Numbered from the stretch's first letter, positions 1-8,490 are shown. The stretch: 64,000 nt of DNA from Nocardioides sp. zg-DK7169 (GCF_013155365.1 NZ_JABJRA010000014.1:34939-98938); one strand, 5' to 3'. Notes: generated by a model not told the origin, from the sequence alone. Program-made: numbers and translations.

Positions 1-228
1 GCGCCGCCGACCGCCAACGGCGGCGCCCCGTTCGCCACCCGCAACGGCACCGCGTGGTTCACCTGCGACCCCGCGCCGTGGGGGCCCGGACGCCTCGTCG
101 CGGTGCGCTACGACGGCGAGCCCGCGGTCATCGCCGTACGCCCGCCGGCCGGCGACACCCGGGTGGTGGAGGTCCTGCAGTGCGGCACCGGCGCGATCCT
201 GCGCTCGGTGACGCTCCCCCGGCGCTGA
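1..228 (+). CDS. C-terminal fragment of unidentified protein upstream of trxB
   Basis: An open frame runs in from the left edge and stops with TGA at 226-228, giving the last 75 residues of a protein. The visible part is Gly/Pro/Ala-rich with a conserved-looking core (TAWFTCDPAPWGPGRL, then VEVLQCGTGAILRSVTLPRR) and no membrane segment. In many actinobacteria the gene just before trxB encodes the anti-sigma factor of SigM, or another sigM-linked protein, so that identity is possible by position only; nothing in this fragment proves it. The stop is 105 bp before trxB. Confidence 0.5.
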   Translation, partial: APPTANGGAPFATRNGTAWFTCDPAPWGPGRLVAVRYDGEPAVIAVRPPAGDTRVVEVLQCGTGAILRSVTLPRR

Positions 229-333
229 GCGTCCCCGGGACGCGGTCCGGGCGGGAACATCCCTCGCCTACGATCGGTTCTCGAAGTGTCACCCCGACCC
301 ACCCGATCCAACCCGATCCACCGAGAGGACGTC

Positions 334-1344
334 ATGTCCGAGACCCGCAACGTGATCATCATCGGCTCCGGCCCGTCGGGCTACACGGCCGCCGTGTACG
401 CCGCGCGCGCCAGCCTCCAGCCCCTGGTCTTCGAGGGCTCGGTGACGGCCGGCGGCGCGCTGATGAACACCACCGAGGTCGAGAACTTCCCGGGTTTCCG
501 CGACGGCATCATGGGCCCCGCGCTGATGGACGAGATGCGCGCCCAGGCGGAGCGCTTCGGCGCCGAGCTCGTGGCCGACGACGTCGTCGAGGTCGACCTC
601 ACCGGTGAGCTCAAGGTCGTCAAGACCGCCACCGACACCTACACCGCCCGCGCGGTGATCCTGGCCACCGGCTCGGGCTACCGCAAGCTCGGGCTGCCAG
701 GCGAGGAGGAGCTCTCCGGTCGCGGCGTCTCGTGGTGCGCGACCTGCGACGGCTTCTTCTTCCGCGACCAGCACATCGCGGTCGTCGGCGGTGGCGACTC
801 CGCCGTCGAGGAGGCCACCTTCCTCACCCGCTTCGCCTCCAAGGTCTCCCTGATCGTGCGCCGCGACGAGCTGCGCGCCTCCAAGATCATGGCCGAGCGC
901 GCCTTCGCCGACCCCAAGCTCGAGATCGAGTGGAACAGCGTCGTGGAGTCCATCAACGGCTCCGACCGGCTCGAGTCGGTGACCCTCAAGGACACCGTGA
1001 CCGGCGAGACCCGCGACCTCGCGGCCACCGGCCTGTTCATCGCGATCGGCCACGACCCGCGCTCGGAGCTGCTGACCGGTCAGGTCGACCTGAACGACGA
1101 CGGCTACGTGCTGGTCGAGCACCCCTCGACGGCCACCAACGTCCCCGGCGTCTTCGCCGCCGGCGACCTGGTCGACCACCACTACCGCCAGGCGATCACC
1201 GCGGCCGGCACCGGCTGCGCGGCCGCCCTCGACGCCGAGCGCTACCTCGCCGAGCTCGACCACACCGCCGCGACCTCGGGTCAGGCGCAGCAGGCCGTGG
1301 CCGCCTCCGCCGAGGACGACAAGGTCCCGACCGCCGGTCTCTGA
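334..1344 (+). CDS. trxB: Thioredoxin-disulfide reductase
   Basis: Cytosolic flavoenzyme that passes electrons from NADPH to thioredoxin. The 336-residue product has the usual family length. An N-terminal FAD-binding GSGPSGYTAA lies near residue 11, the redox CATC pair followed by DGFF sits near residue 137, the NADPH-binding GGGDSA lies near 156, and a C-terminal GVFAAGDLVD contacts FAD. The chosen ATG follows GAGAGG by seven bases and gives the standard MSETRNVIIIGSGPSG start; an upstream in-frame GTG would add 16 unsupported residues. trxA follows after 101 bp in the same direction, the usual actinobacterial pair. Confidence 0.97.
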   Translation: MSETRNVIIIGSGPSGYTAAVYAARASLQPLVFEGSVTAGGALMNTTEVENFPGFRDGIMGPALMDEMRAQAERFGAELVADDVVEVDLTGELKVVKTATDTYTARAVILATGSGYRKLGLPGEEELSGRGVSWCATCDGFFFRDQHIAVVGGGDSAVEEATFLTRFASKVSLIVRRDELRASKIMAERAFADPKLEIEWNSVVESINGSDRLESVTLKDTVTGETRDLAATGLFIAIGHDPRSELLTGQVDLNDDGYVLVEHPSTATNVPGVFAAGDLVDHHYRQAITAAGTGCAAALDAERYLAELDHTAATSGQAQQAVAASAEDDKVPTAGL

Positions 1345-1445
1345 GACCGCGCACGGCGACGCCCGACGCGGGAACATCACGCCGGGCGTCGCTGTTGCAC
1401 CAGCACAGACATCACCGTCATCCGCAACCACCGAAGGGAACCACC

Positions 1446-1772
1446 GTGGGCAACATCGCCGCCGTGTCCGACGCCGAGTTCGAGGCGCAGGTCCTCAAGT
1501 CCGACAAGCCCGTCCTGGTCGACTTCTGGGCCGAGTGGTGCGGGCCGTGCCGCCAGGTCGCGCCGATCCTCGACGAGATCGCCGGGACCCACGGGGACAA
1601 GATCACGTTCTTCAAGATGAACGTCGACGAGAACCCCGTCACCCCCTCGTCCTACCGGGTCACCGGCATCCCGACGATCAACGTCTACCAGGGCGGCGAG
1701 GTCGTGAAGACGATCGTCGGCGCTCGCCCGAAGGCCGCGATCCTCAACGAGCTCTCCGAGTTCATCGCCTGA
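1446..1772 (+). CDS. trxA: Thioredoxin
   Basis: Small (108 aa) dithiol-disulfide oxidoreductase reduced by the TrxB encoded just upstream. The active site WCGPC begins at residue 31 in the context VDFWAEWCGPCRQVAP, and the cis-proline region VTGIPTI is present. GTG is the start, with GAAGGGA immediately upstream in the 1434-1440 region. Its last 11 bases overlap the convergent GNAT gene. A GC-rich palindrome at about 1805-1822 (CCCACC...GGTGGG), inside the 3' end of the opposite gene, could terminate the trx transcript. Confidence 0.97.
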   Translation: MGNIAAVSDAEFEAQVLKSDKPVLVDFWAEWCGPCRQVAPILDEIAGTHGDKITFFKMNVDENPVTPSSYRVTGIPTINVYQGGEVVKTIVGARPKAAILNELSEFIA

Positions 1773-2475
1773 GCCCCACGCACCTCAACGAGGCCCTCGA
1801 CGTCCCACCCACGCGGGTGGGGGTCGGGGGCCTTGCTGGTCTCGGGCCCGGGCGCACGGCACCCACCAGCCGCTCGATCGCGGCCTCGACCTCCCCGCGC
1901 CAGCTCAGCGCGGCGCGCAGGCTCATCCGCATCCGCGGCGTCAGCGGGTGCGCGCGCTGGGTCTTGAACCCCACGCTGCCCAGGAACCCCGCCGGCACCA
2001 GGCAGCCGGGCCCCGGCAGCCCCGGCACGTGCGGACGCTCCGCGCGGGTGGTGGCGAACGCCTCGACGGCCGCGATCCCGCCGCGCTGCACCAGGTCGCG
2101 TGCCATGCCCTGGATCAGCATCCGGCCGAGCCCGCCCCCGGCGTACTCCGGGTCGACGTACACCGTGGTGAGCAGGACGGCGTCCGGGGAGACCGGGGCG
2201 GTGGGGAACAACGCCGCCCCCGGCACGTACGCCGCAGGGGCGTAGACCGCCCAGCCGGCGGTGCGGCCCTCGACCTGGACGACCCGGCCGCAGGAGCCCC
2301 AGTCGCGCAGCACCTCGCTGACCCACTCCTGCTTCGCCTCGGCCGCCCGGTCGGCCGGGACCCGGTCGCGACGGACCGGGTCGAGCTCCCAGAACAGGCA
2401 CCTCGCGCACTGCGCACCACGCTCGTCGAGCTCCGCGAGATGGTCCGCGGTGAGCCTGACGACCTTGCGCGACAC
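1762..2475 (-). CDS. GNAT-family N-acetyltransferase
   Basis: Predicted acetyl-CoA-dependent acetyltransferase of 237 residues; the substrate is unknown. The GNAT core is visible as VLLTTVYVDPEYAGGGLGRML, where the strand-4 segment leads into the GGGLGRML acetyl-CoA pyrophosphate loop, followed by a helix and the strand PVSPDAV. The N-terminus has a Cys pair (CARC) ahead of the domain. GTG at 2475 is preferred over an ATG at 2568 because GGGAGG lies upstream of it and the longer start would overlap the divergent aminotransferase start. It converges on trxA with an 11-bp overlap. Confidence 0.8.
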   Translation of the reverse strand: MSRKVVRLTADHLAELDERGAQCARCLFWELDPVRRDRVPADRAAEAKQEWVSEVLRDWGSCGRVVQVEGRTAGWAVYAPAAYVPGAALFPTAPVSPDAVLLTTVYVDPEYAGGGLGRMLIQGMARDLVQRGGIAAVEAFATTRAERPHVPGLPGPGCLVPAGFLGSVGFKTQRAHPLTPRMRMSLRAALSWRGEVEAAIERLVGAVRPGPRPARPPTPTRVGGTSRASLRCVGLRR

Positions 2476-2566
2476 GGGTGACCTCCCGGGCTGTGACGGG
2501 ACAGACGCGCCCAAACCGCGATCCGCACGTGCGGCGAGGGCGTCCATCGGCCATGCTAGAGGGATC

Positions 2567-3889
2567 ATGGAACAGAGTCCCGCACGCCCGCCCAGCGCCC
2601 GCCTCGACGCCTTTGTCGATCGCTACGCTGCGCGCACCGCGGGCATGACGGCCTCGGAGATCCGGGCGCTGTTCGCGGTGGCCTCGCGACCGGAGGTCGT
2701 CTCCCTCGCCGGGGGCATGCCCAACATCTCCGGGCTGCCCCTCGACGTCGTCGGGGGCGCGATCAGCGACCTCGTCGCGCAGCAGGGTGCCGTCGCGATG
2801 CAGTACGGCTCCGGCCAGGGCGTGCCCGAGCTGCGCGAGCAGATCACCGACGTCATGCGTCTCGAGGGCATCGAGGCCCACCCCGACGACGTGGTCGTCA
2901 CCGTCGGCTCCCAGCAGGCCGTCGACCTCGTGACGCGCGTCTTCTGCGACCCCGGCGACGTGGTGCTGTGCGAGGCCCCGTCGTACGTCGGCGCGCTGGG
3001 CGTCTTCAAGTCCTACGAGTGCGAGGTCGTGCACGCCGAGATGGACGCGCACGGGCTGGTGCCCGAGGCGCTGCGCCAGGCGATCGCGTCGGTCAAGGCC
3101 GCGGGCAAGACGATCAAGTTCCTCTACACGATCCCCAACTTCCACAACCCGGCCGGCGTGACGCTGTCCGCCGAGCGCCGCCCGGAGATCCTCGAGATCT
3201 GCCGCGCCGAGGGCATCCTCATCCTCGAGGACAACCCCTACGGCCTGCTCGGCTTCGACCAGGAGCCGATGCGCGCGCTGCGCGCCGACTCCGCCGACAA
3301 CGTCATCTACCTCGGCTCCTTCTCCAAGACCTTCGCCCCGGGCTTCCGGGTGGGCTGGGCGCTGGCGCCGGGCCCCGTGCGCGAGAAGCTCGTGCTCGCC
3401 CAGGAGTCCGCGACGCTGTGTCCCCCGCAGTTCTCGCAGATGGCGATCTCGGCGTACCTCGCGAACCACGACTGGCAGGGCCAGATCAAGCAGTTCCGCG
3501 AGATGTACCGCGGGCGCCGCGACGCGATGGTGGACGCGCTCTCGGACCTGATGCCGGCCAGCTGTCGCTGGAACGTCCCCGACGGGGGCTTCTACGTCTG
3601 GCTCTCCCTCCCCCCGGGCGTCAACGCCAAGGCGATGCTGCCCCGCGCGGTCACCGCGCGCGTCGCCTACGTCCCCGGCACGGCGTTCTATGCCGACGGC
3701 TTCGGCTCCAACGCGATGCGGCTGTCGTTCTGCTACCCGACGCCCGAGCGCATCCGCGAGGGCGTACGCCGCCTCGCCGGCGTCCTCGAGGCCGAGATGG
3801 AGCTGCGCGCGACGTTCGGCGCCCCGGATCAGGGGAAGCCTGCGCTCGGGAGCAGCGGCTACGACAGTCCCCGCATCGACCTGAGCTGA
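2567..3889 (+). CDS. PLP-dependent class I aminotransferase
   Basis: A 440-residue fold-type I PLP enzyme. The PLP-lysine motif is SFSKTFAPGFRVGW, with upstream NFHNPAG and EDNPYGLL elements that bind PLP. It matches the aminotransferase half of MocR proteins and stand-alone 2-aminoadipate/aromatic or branched-chain transaminases, but there is no N-terminal HTH, so it is an enzyme rather than a MocR regulator. The exact amino acid substrate cannot be read from sequence. The ATG at 2567 opens with MEQSPARPPSARLDAF. The gene is divergent from the GNAT gene across 91 bp. Confidence 0.88.
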   Translation: MEQSPARPPSARLDAFVDRYAARTAGMTASEIRALFAVASRPEVVSLAGGMPNISGLPLDVVGGAISDLVAQQGAVAMQYGSGQGVPELREQITDVMRLEGIEAHPDDVVVTVGSQQAVDLVTRVFCDPGDVVLCEAPSYVGALGVFKSYECEVVHAEMDAHGLVPEALRQAIASVKAAGKTIKFLYTIPNFHNPAGVTLSAERRPEILEICRAEGILILEDNPYGLLGFDQEPMRALRADSADNVIYLGSFSKTFAPGFRVGWALAPGPVREKLVLAQESATLCPPQFSQMAISAYLANHDWQGQIKQFREMYRGRRDAMVDALSDLMPASCRWNVPDGGFYVWLSLPPGVNAKAMLPRAVTARVAYVPGTAFYADGFGSNAMRLSFCYPTPERIREGVRRLAGVLEAEMELRATFGAPDQGKPALGSSGYDSPRIDLS

Positions 3890-3931
3890 TCCCCCTCACC
3901 ACCCAGACAGACCGACAGACAGGCCTGACGC

Positions 3932-4696
3932 ATGCGCGACCTCACCTACCCCCCGATCATCGCGACCGCCAAGACCGCGTTCCGTGTGCTGGGGCAGCAG
4001 ATCACGCTCACCGGTGACCACCACGTGCCCCGCGAGGGCGGCGTGCTGCTCGCCTTCAACCACGTCAGCTACCTCGACTTCATCTACGGCGGGCTCGCCG
4101 CGCACCCCTCGCGGCGCCTGGTGCGTTTCATGGCGAAGAAGGAGGTCTTCGACCACGCGGTCGGCGGCCCCGTGATGCGCTCGATGCACCACATCCCCGT
4201 GGACCGCGGCGACGGCCTCGGGTCCTTCACCGCCGCCGTCGACCGGTTGCGTGCCGGCGAGGCGGTCGGCATCTTCCCCGAGGCCACCATCTCGCGCTCC
4301 TTCGAGCTCAAGGAGTTCAAGACCGGCGCCGTCCGCATCGCGGCCGCTGCCGGGGTCCCGCTCGTGCCGGTCATCCTGTGGGGCACCCAGCGGATGATGA
4401 CCAAGGGCCACCCCAAGGACTTCTCCCGCGGCAAGGCCATCGCGATCACCGTCGGCGAGCCGCTGCACCCGACGACCGACACCGCCGCCGAGGACAACAC
4501 CGAGCTGCACAAGCGGATGTCGGTGATGCTCGACGAGACGATCGCGTCCTACCCCGCCGACCAGCAGCCGGCCGGCTCCTGGTGGCTCCCCGCGCGCCTG
4601 GGCGGCTCCGCTCCCACGCTGGAGGAGGCGGAGGCGCTCGACGCCGCCGAGAAGCGCGAGCGCGCCGCGCGCCGCGCCGCCAAGCGCCGCTCCTGA
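3932..4696 (+). CDS. PlsC-type 1-acyl-sn-glycerol-3-phosphate acyltransferase family protein
   Basis: Membrane-associated acyltransferase of glycerolipid synthesis, 254 aa. The catalytic NHVSYLD (HX4D) lies near residue 43 and the substrate-binding FPEAT about 72 residues later. The C-terminus is a very basic, Ala/Arg-rich tail typical of actinobacterial members. ATG 3932 begins MRDLTYPPII. It starts 42 bp after the aminotransferase and may be cotranscribed with it. A second, divergent PlsC-like gene lies at 30871. Confidence 0.9.
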   Translation: MRDLTYPPIIATAKTAFRVLGQQITLTGDHHVPREGGVLLAFNHVSYLDFIYGGLAAHPSRRLVRFMAKKEVFDHAVGGPVMRSMHHIPVDRGDGLGSFTAAVDRLRAGEAVGIFPEATISRSFELKEFKTGAVRIAAAAGVPLVPVILWGTQRMMTKGHPKDFSRGKAIAITVGEPLHPTTDTAAEDNTELHKRMSVMLDETIASYPADQQPAGSWWLPARLGGSAPTLEEAEALDAAEKRERAARRAAKRRS

Positions 4697-4878
4697 CCCC
4701 ACCCCCGGCGGCACGGCCCGTCGGTCGAGCCAGTCGCGAGCCGGCCTGCCGAGCAACCTGCTGGGCCACGCGCGCCTCGGAACCGGTCCAGTGGCGCCCG
4801 AAGATGCGTTCGTACTCCGCTGCGGCGGCTGCCTGCAGGACATGACCGCCCCGGCGTAGCATCCGCAACTCTCGTAAA

Positions 4879-4910
4879 GTCGACATGGCGACAGGTGCAC
4901 ATGTCACTTC
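4879..4910 (+). repeat. 8-bp iteron cluster A (RTCGACAN-like, four units)
   Basis: Four consecutive octamers in exact register: GTCGACAT, GGCGACAG, GTGCACAT and GTCACTTC. They resemble the octamers at 5285, 5423 and 11693. The register and shared core are seen directly. A protein-binding role is inferred. Confidence 0.5.
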
Positions 4911-5155
4911 GGCCCGCGCCAAGAGGTCGACCCACCACCGCGCCGCGGCCATCGCGCACGCCCGCCGGCCGGCGGCACGCGGGTCGCTGAGGTGTGCGCC
5001 CGGGACCACGACCAGCGAGGTTCCCGACCCCACCGTGTGGGGGGACGCGACCTCGACCTCTCTGCGTGGCCGATGTTTGGCCGGCACCGCCCATCCACGG
5101 TGCCGTCGCCGTCGCGGACTTCATGCCGCTCACGTTGACGGTGGCCCCACACGGC

Positions 5156-5169
5156 GTTTCACGTGAAAC
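5156..5169. promoter_or_regulatory. parS site 1
   Basis: Perfect palindrome GTTTCACGTGAAAC, the near-universal chromosomal ParB-binding site. It lies outside genes, about 290 bp beyond the parB stop codon. Confidence 0.97.
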
Positions 5170-5284
5170 GAAGCCCGGTCACACGGTCCGCACCGCCGCG
5201 CGCACCTCCGTCCCGCGCACGTGGCGCTGCGATGGCACAGCACCGGGAGTGCGTGCTGGGCGTCGACCTCGGCCCGCACGGCAT

Positions 5285-5308
5285 GCCGACAGGTCGATAT
5301 GTCTACTT
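5285..5308 (+). repeat. 8-bp iteron cluster B
   Basis: Three consecutive octamers GCCGACAG, GTCGATAT, GTCTACTT followed by AT. Same period and core as clusters A, C and D. The AT-rich run stands out against surrounding GC-rich DNA. Confidence 0.5.
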
Positions 5309-5412
5309 ATCTCTCCGGCCGCCGGAGTCTCGACAGCCCCCGAGCCACTGAAGTGGGTCTCGACGGACCTGACCACCGCATCGGTCGGCCCGACCTCGGC
5401 CCTCAAGCAGAT

Positions 5413-5446
5413 TTGTCGCTAGATCAATATGTCGACAAAGCGACGA
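5413..5446 (+). repeat. 8-bp iteron cluster C with inverted half-unit
   Basis: Octamers ATCAATAT, GTCGACAA, AGCGACGA followed by AT, preceded at 5413-5420 by TTGTCGCT, the inverse of an AGCGACAA unit. It ends eight bases before the parB stop codon. Confidence 0.55.
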
Positions 5447-5453
5447 ATCCCCG

Positions 5454-6512
5454 TCAGATGATGCGATCGGTGCGGTTGCGGGGGTCCATGATGTCCACGA
5501 TCCGCTGCAGGTCCTCCATCGTCGCGAACTCGACGGTGATCTTGCCCTTGCTCCGGCCCAGATCGACCTTCACCCGCGTCTCGAAGCGGTCTGCGAGGCG
5601 GTCGGAGTACTCCACGAGGCCGGGTACGGCGCGCTGGGCGCCGCGGCCGCGCGGAGCGGGGCGCTCGCCACGGTTCCCGACGGCGACGATCTCCTCCAGG
5701 CCGCGCACGCTGATGCCCTCGGCGACGACGCGCTGGGCGAGGCGGTCCTGCAGGGCCGGGTCCTCGACGGCGAGCAGCGACCGGGCGTGGCCCGCGGAGA
5801 GCACACCTGCCGCGACCCGGCGCTGGACGGCCGGGCTCAGCTTGAGCAGGCGCAGCGTGTTGCTGATCTGCGGGCGGGAGCGGCCCAGGCGGCGCGCGAG
5901 CTCCTCGTGCGTGCACCCGAAGTCCTCGAGGAGCTGGGCATACGCCGACGCCTCCTCGAGCGGGTTCAGGTCGGAGCGGTGCAGGTTCTCCAGCAGCGCG
6001 TCGCGCAGCATGTCGGTGTCGTCGGTGTCGCGCACGATCGCCGGGATCGTGTCGCGACCGGCGGTCTGGCTGGCCCGCCACCGGCGCTCGCCCATGATCA
6101 GCTCATAGGACTCCGGGCCGGTACGACGTACGACGACCGGCTGCAGCAGCCCGATCTCACTGATCGAGTGGACCAGCTCCGCCATCGCCTCCTCGTCGAA
6201 GACGGTGCGGGGCTGGGCGCGGTTCGGGACGATCTGGTCGATCGGGATCTCGGCGAAGTACGCCCCGTGGACCGGCGCGAGGCCCTCCGAGGGGTCCGAA
6301 GCGGTGCTCTGGGCGCCCTCAGGAGCGTTTTCGACGCCTCGCGACGCCGCCGTGGAGGACCCGACCTCGCTCAGATCGGCTCCTGACGAACTCTGGGGGC
6401 CGTTCTGAGCGGCAGAACCGTCGTTCGAGGGGGTCGCGACGGGCCCCGTGGGGATCAGCGAGCCGAGTCCGCGGCCCAGTCCCCGACGCTGCGGCGGACG
6501 AGTGGTGCTCAC
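5454..6512 (-). CDS. parB: Chromosome partitioning protein ParB
   Basis: CTP-dependent DNA clamp that loads at parS, spreads, and works with ParA to segregate origins. The product is 352 aa. A disordered Ser/Ala/Gly-rich N-terminus (opening TTRPPQRRGLGRGLGSLIP) is followed by the ParB/Srx domain with GERRWRAS (CTP-binding) and ENLHRSDLNPLEEA, the HTH EELARRLGRSRPQISNTLRLL, and a C-terminal dimer domain. The start GTG at 6512 overlaps the parA stop by four bases, so translation is coupled. Four perfect parS sites lie within 3.4 kb. Confidence 0.98.
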   Translation of the reverse strand: MSTTRPPQRRGLGRGLGSLIPTGPVATPSNDGSAAQNGPQSSSGADLSEVGSSTAASRGVENAPEGAQSTASDPSEGLAPVHGAYFAEIPIDQIVPNRAQPRTVFDEEAMAELVHSISEIGLLQPVVVRRTGPESYELIMGERRWRASQTAGRDTIPAIVRDTDDTDMLRDALLENLHRSDLNPLEEASAYAQLLEDFGCTHEELARRLGRSRPQISNTLRLLKLSPAVQRRVAAGVLSAGHARSLLAVEDPALQDRLAQRVVAEGISVRGLEEIVAVGNRGERPAPRGRGAQRAVPGLVEYSDRLADRFETRVKVDLGRSKGKITVEFATMEDLQRIVDIMDPRNRTDRII

Positions 6513-7744
6513 GCGGTGCCTCCGGGAGTGGTGGGCGACTTGCTGACGGCCTTGCTGGCGATCTCCCGGGCCGCTTCGAAGTAGCTCAGCGCACCCGGTG
6601 ACCCCGGATCGTAGGTCATCACCGTCTGGGCGTACGACGGCGCCTCGGAGACGCGCACCGAACGGGGGATCGCGGTGCGCAGCACCTGGCTCCCGAAGTG
6701 CTCGCGGACCTCCTCCGCGACGCCAGCGGCGAGACGCGTGCGTGCGTCGTACATCGTGATCAGGATCGTCGACACCGAGAGATCCGGGTTGAGGTGCGCC
6801 CGCACCATCTCCACGGTCTCCAGCAGCTGTCCCAGGCCCTCCAGGGCGTAGTACTCCGCCTGGATCGGGATCATCATCTCGTCGCCGGCGACGAGCGCGT
6901 TCAGCGTGAGCAGGCCCAGCGACGGCGGGCAGTCGACGAAGACGTAGTCGAAGCGCTCCTCGCCGGCCTTGGCCTCGTCCCCGACCAGCGGGTGGCCGTG
7001 GATGGCGCGGCGCAGTCGGTTCTCGCGCGCCACGACGCTGACCAGCTCGATCTCGGCGCCTGCGAGGTCGATCGTGGCGGGCACGACCATCAGGTTCTCC
7101 ACGTCCGGGCATGGCGTCGCGACGTCCGCGAGCGGTACGCCGTCGACCAGGGCGTCGTACGTCGAGGGCACGCCGCGCCGGTGCTCGATGTTGAGTGCGG
7201 TGGAGGCGTTGCCCTGGGGGTCCAGGTCGATGACCAGCACCCGCTGCCCGAGCTGGGCCATCGCGACGGCGACGTTCACGGTGGAGGTGGTCTTGCCGAC
7301 GCCGCCCTTCTGGTTGGCGACCACGAAGATCCGGGTGCTCGCAGGGCGCGGGACGAGGTGGCGTGCAGCGGTGCGGGACTGACGGGCCAGCACGCTGTGC
7401 TCGGCGGCCTTCGCCAGGGGAGTGGTGTTCATGTCGAGATCGCTGGAGTACGGCGCCATCTCACCGGCGGTGCGGACCGTGAAACCGGGCTTCGTTTCAC
7501 GTGAAACCGCGGCTCCCGTGCTCGCCGACCCGGGACTCTCAGCGGAGCTGGTTTCACGTGAAACCGAGGCGGTCGCCGTGGTCACGTCCGAGGACTCAAC
7601 CTGGGGATAATTCCCCTCATCCTGTGGAGACTCAGGCGTGGAAGGGCTCTTCGCACCTGTGGAAAACTTTGGGGATACCGCATCGTTCACGGGCGGGGAA
7701 CCGGCGCTGTTGGTGCCGGAGCCCAGACGATCGTCGTCGCTCAC
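6509..7744 (-). CDS. parA: Chromosome partitioning ATPase ParA
   Basis: Walker-type ATPase that drives ParB-parS complexes. The deviant Walker A KGGVGKTT, the DPQGNAST switch and the FVDCPPSLG Walker B are all present. The start is uncertain. GTG at 7744 overlaps the rsmG stop as GTGA, lies downstream of GCAGGG and has GC-ending codons in its first 20 positions, giving 411 aa with a low-complexity N-terminus. ATG at 7432 (MNTTPLAKAAEHS) gives 307 aa, closer to typical ParA, but lacks an obvious ribosome-binding site. Between the two starts lie two parS sites that read in frame as VSRET, plus lower-GC patches. Confidence 0.95.
   Translation of the reverse strand: MSDDDRLGSGTNSAGSPPVNDAVSPKFSTGAKSPSTPESPQDEGNYPQVESSDVTTATASVSRETSSAESPGSASTGAAVSRETKPGFTVRTAGEMAPYSSDLDMNTTPLAKAAEHSVLARQSRTAARHLVPRPASTRIFVVANQKGGVGKTTSTVNVAVAMAQLGQRVLVIDLDPQGNASTALNIEHRRGVPSTYDALVDGVPLADVATPCPDVENLMVVPATIDLAGAEIELVSVVARENRLRRAIHGHPLVGDEAKAGEERFDYVFVDCPPSLGLLTLNALVAGDEMMIPIQAEYYALEGLGQLLETVEMVRAHLNPDLSVSTILITMYDARTRLAAGVAEEVREHFGSQVLRTAIPRSVRVSEAPSYAQTVMTYDPGSPGALSYFEAAREIASKAVSKSPTTPGGTA
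7494..7507. promoter_or_regulatory. parS site 2
   Basis: Perfect GTTTCACGTGAAAC between the two candidate parA starts. If the long start is used it encodes VSRET. Confidence 0.97.
7551..7564. promoter_or_regulatory. parS site 3
   Basis: Perfect GTTTCACGTGAAAC, 57 bp from site 2 and in the same reading frame of the long parA form. Confidence 0.97.
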
Positions 7745-8490
7745 GAACCCTGCTTTCGTCTCGGGCGGGACTTCTTGGCGCGGGACCGGCGAGGAGTCGC
7801 CGATGCCCCGGCCGCGGTCCCGGACGGCCAAGATACCTGCGCCGGATCGGCCCAGGCCACTCGGAGGGCCACCGTGGTCTCGGCCAGCACGCCCTCACCC
7901 AGGACCCGCACCTCGGGCTCGGCGCAGTGCCACGCCTCGAGCTCTGCGGCCGCGCCGGCGATCTCCTCGTGCACCGAGGATCCCTTCATCGCGACGAGCG
8001 CACCCGTGGGGGCGACCAGCGGCATCGACCAACCGAGCAGACGACCCAGCGGCGCGACCGCGCGCGACGTCACCACGTCGAACGTCTCCACCCCGTGCAG
8101 CGCGTCGGCCCGGCCGCGGTGCACGCGCACGTGGCCGAGTTCGAGCTCGTCGACCACCTCCTGCAGGAACGTCGTGCGTCGCAGCAGCGGCTCGACGAGG
8201 GTGATCGTGAGGTCGGGACGTGCGATGGCGAGGACGAGGCCGGGCAGCCCGGCACCGGAGCCGATGTCGCACACCGTGGCGCCCTCGGGGATCCACTCGC
8301 CGAGCACGGCGCAGTTGAGCAGGTGGCGGTCCCACAGCCGCGGCGCCTCCCGCGGGCCGATCAGCCCGCGTACGACGCCCTCGGTGGCCAGCAGGTCCGC
8401 GTAGCGCTGCGCAAGGGGCAGCCGCTCGGACGAGAAAACCCTCCGCGCCACATCGGGCGCGGAGGGCGTTTCACGTGAAACGTCGCTCAT
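7741..8490 (-). CDS. rsmG: 16S rRNA (guanine527-N7)-methyltransferase RsmG
   Basis: SAM-dependent methyltransferase that modifies G527 of 16S rRNA; its loss gives low-level streptomycin resistance in many bacteria. The 249-aa protein has the SAM-binding CDIGSGAGLPGLVLAIARPD region and a basic C-terminal tail (SRAKKSRPRRKQGS). The N-terminus MSDVSRET is encoded across parS site 4. ATG 8490 overlaps the jag stop by one base (TGATG), and its own stop overlaps the GTG of the long parA form, consistent with one coupled operon from rpmH to parB. Confidence 0.95.
   Translation of the reverse strand: MSDVSRETPSAPDVARRVFSSERLPLAQRYADLLATEGVVRGLIGPREAPRLWDRHLLNCAVLGEWIPEGATVCDIGSGAGLPGLVLAIARPDLTITLVEPLLRRTTFLQEVVDELELGHVRVHRGRADALHGVETFDVVTSRAVAPLGRLLGWSMPLVAPTGALVAMKGSSVHEEIAGAAAELEAWHCAEPEVRVLGEGVLAETTVALRVAWADPAQVSWPSGTAAGASATPRRSRAKKSRPRRKQGS
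8468..8481. promoter_or_regulatory. parS site 4, inside rsmG
   Basis: Perfect GTTTCACGTGAAAC in codons 4-8 of rsmG, read as VSRET. Confidence 0.97.

Larger units (their letters stand above)
4697..5453. other. Long intergenic region between plsC-like gene and parB
   Basis: About 760 bp without a convincing gene. Possible frames run antisense into the plsC-like gene or have no coding-like third-position bias. The stretch holds one perfect parS (5156-5169) and three clusters of 8-bp direct repeats (4879-4910, 5285-5308, 5413-5446). It is locally richer in A+T around these sites. It lies at the 3' end of the leftward parAB operon. Confidence 0.7.

Noticed and set aside
3901..3925. CAGACAGACCGACAGACAG run before the plsC-like gene as another iteron cluster
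   Set aside because: No 8-bp register and lacks the TCGACA core.
4446..5087. Minus-strand frame with a protein-like stretch (STLRELRMLRRGG)
   Set aside because: It runs through the 3' end of the plsC-like gene, has no third-position GC bias in its unique part and no ribosome-binding site; at most a decayed remnant.
7603..7616. GGGGATAATTCCCC near-palindrome upstream of the short parA start
   Set aside because: Only five perfect arm bases and no second copy; not enough to name a site.
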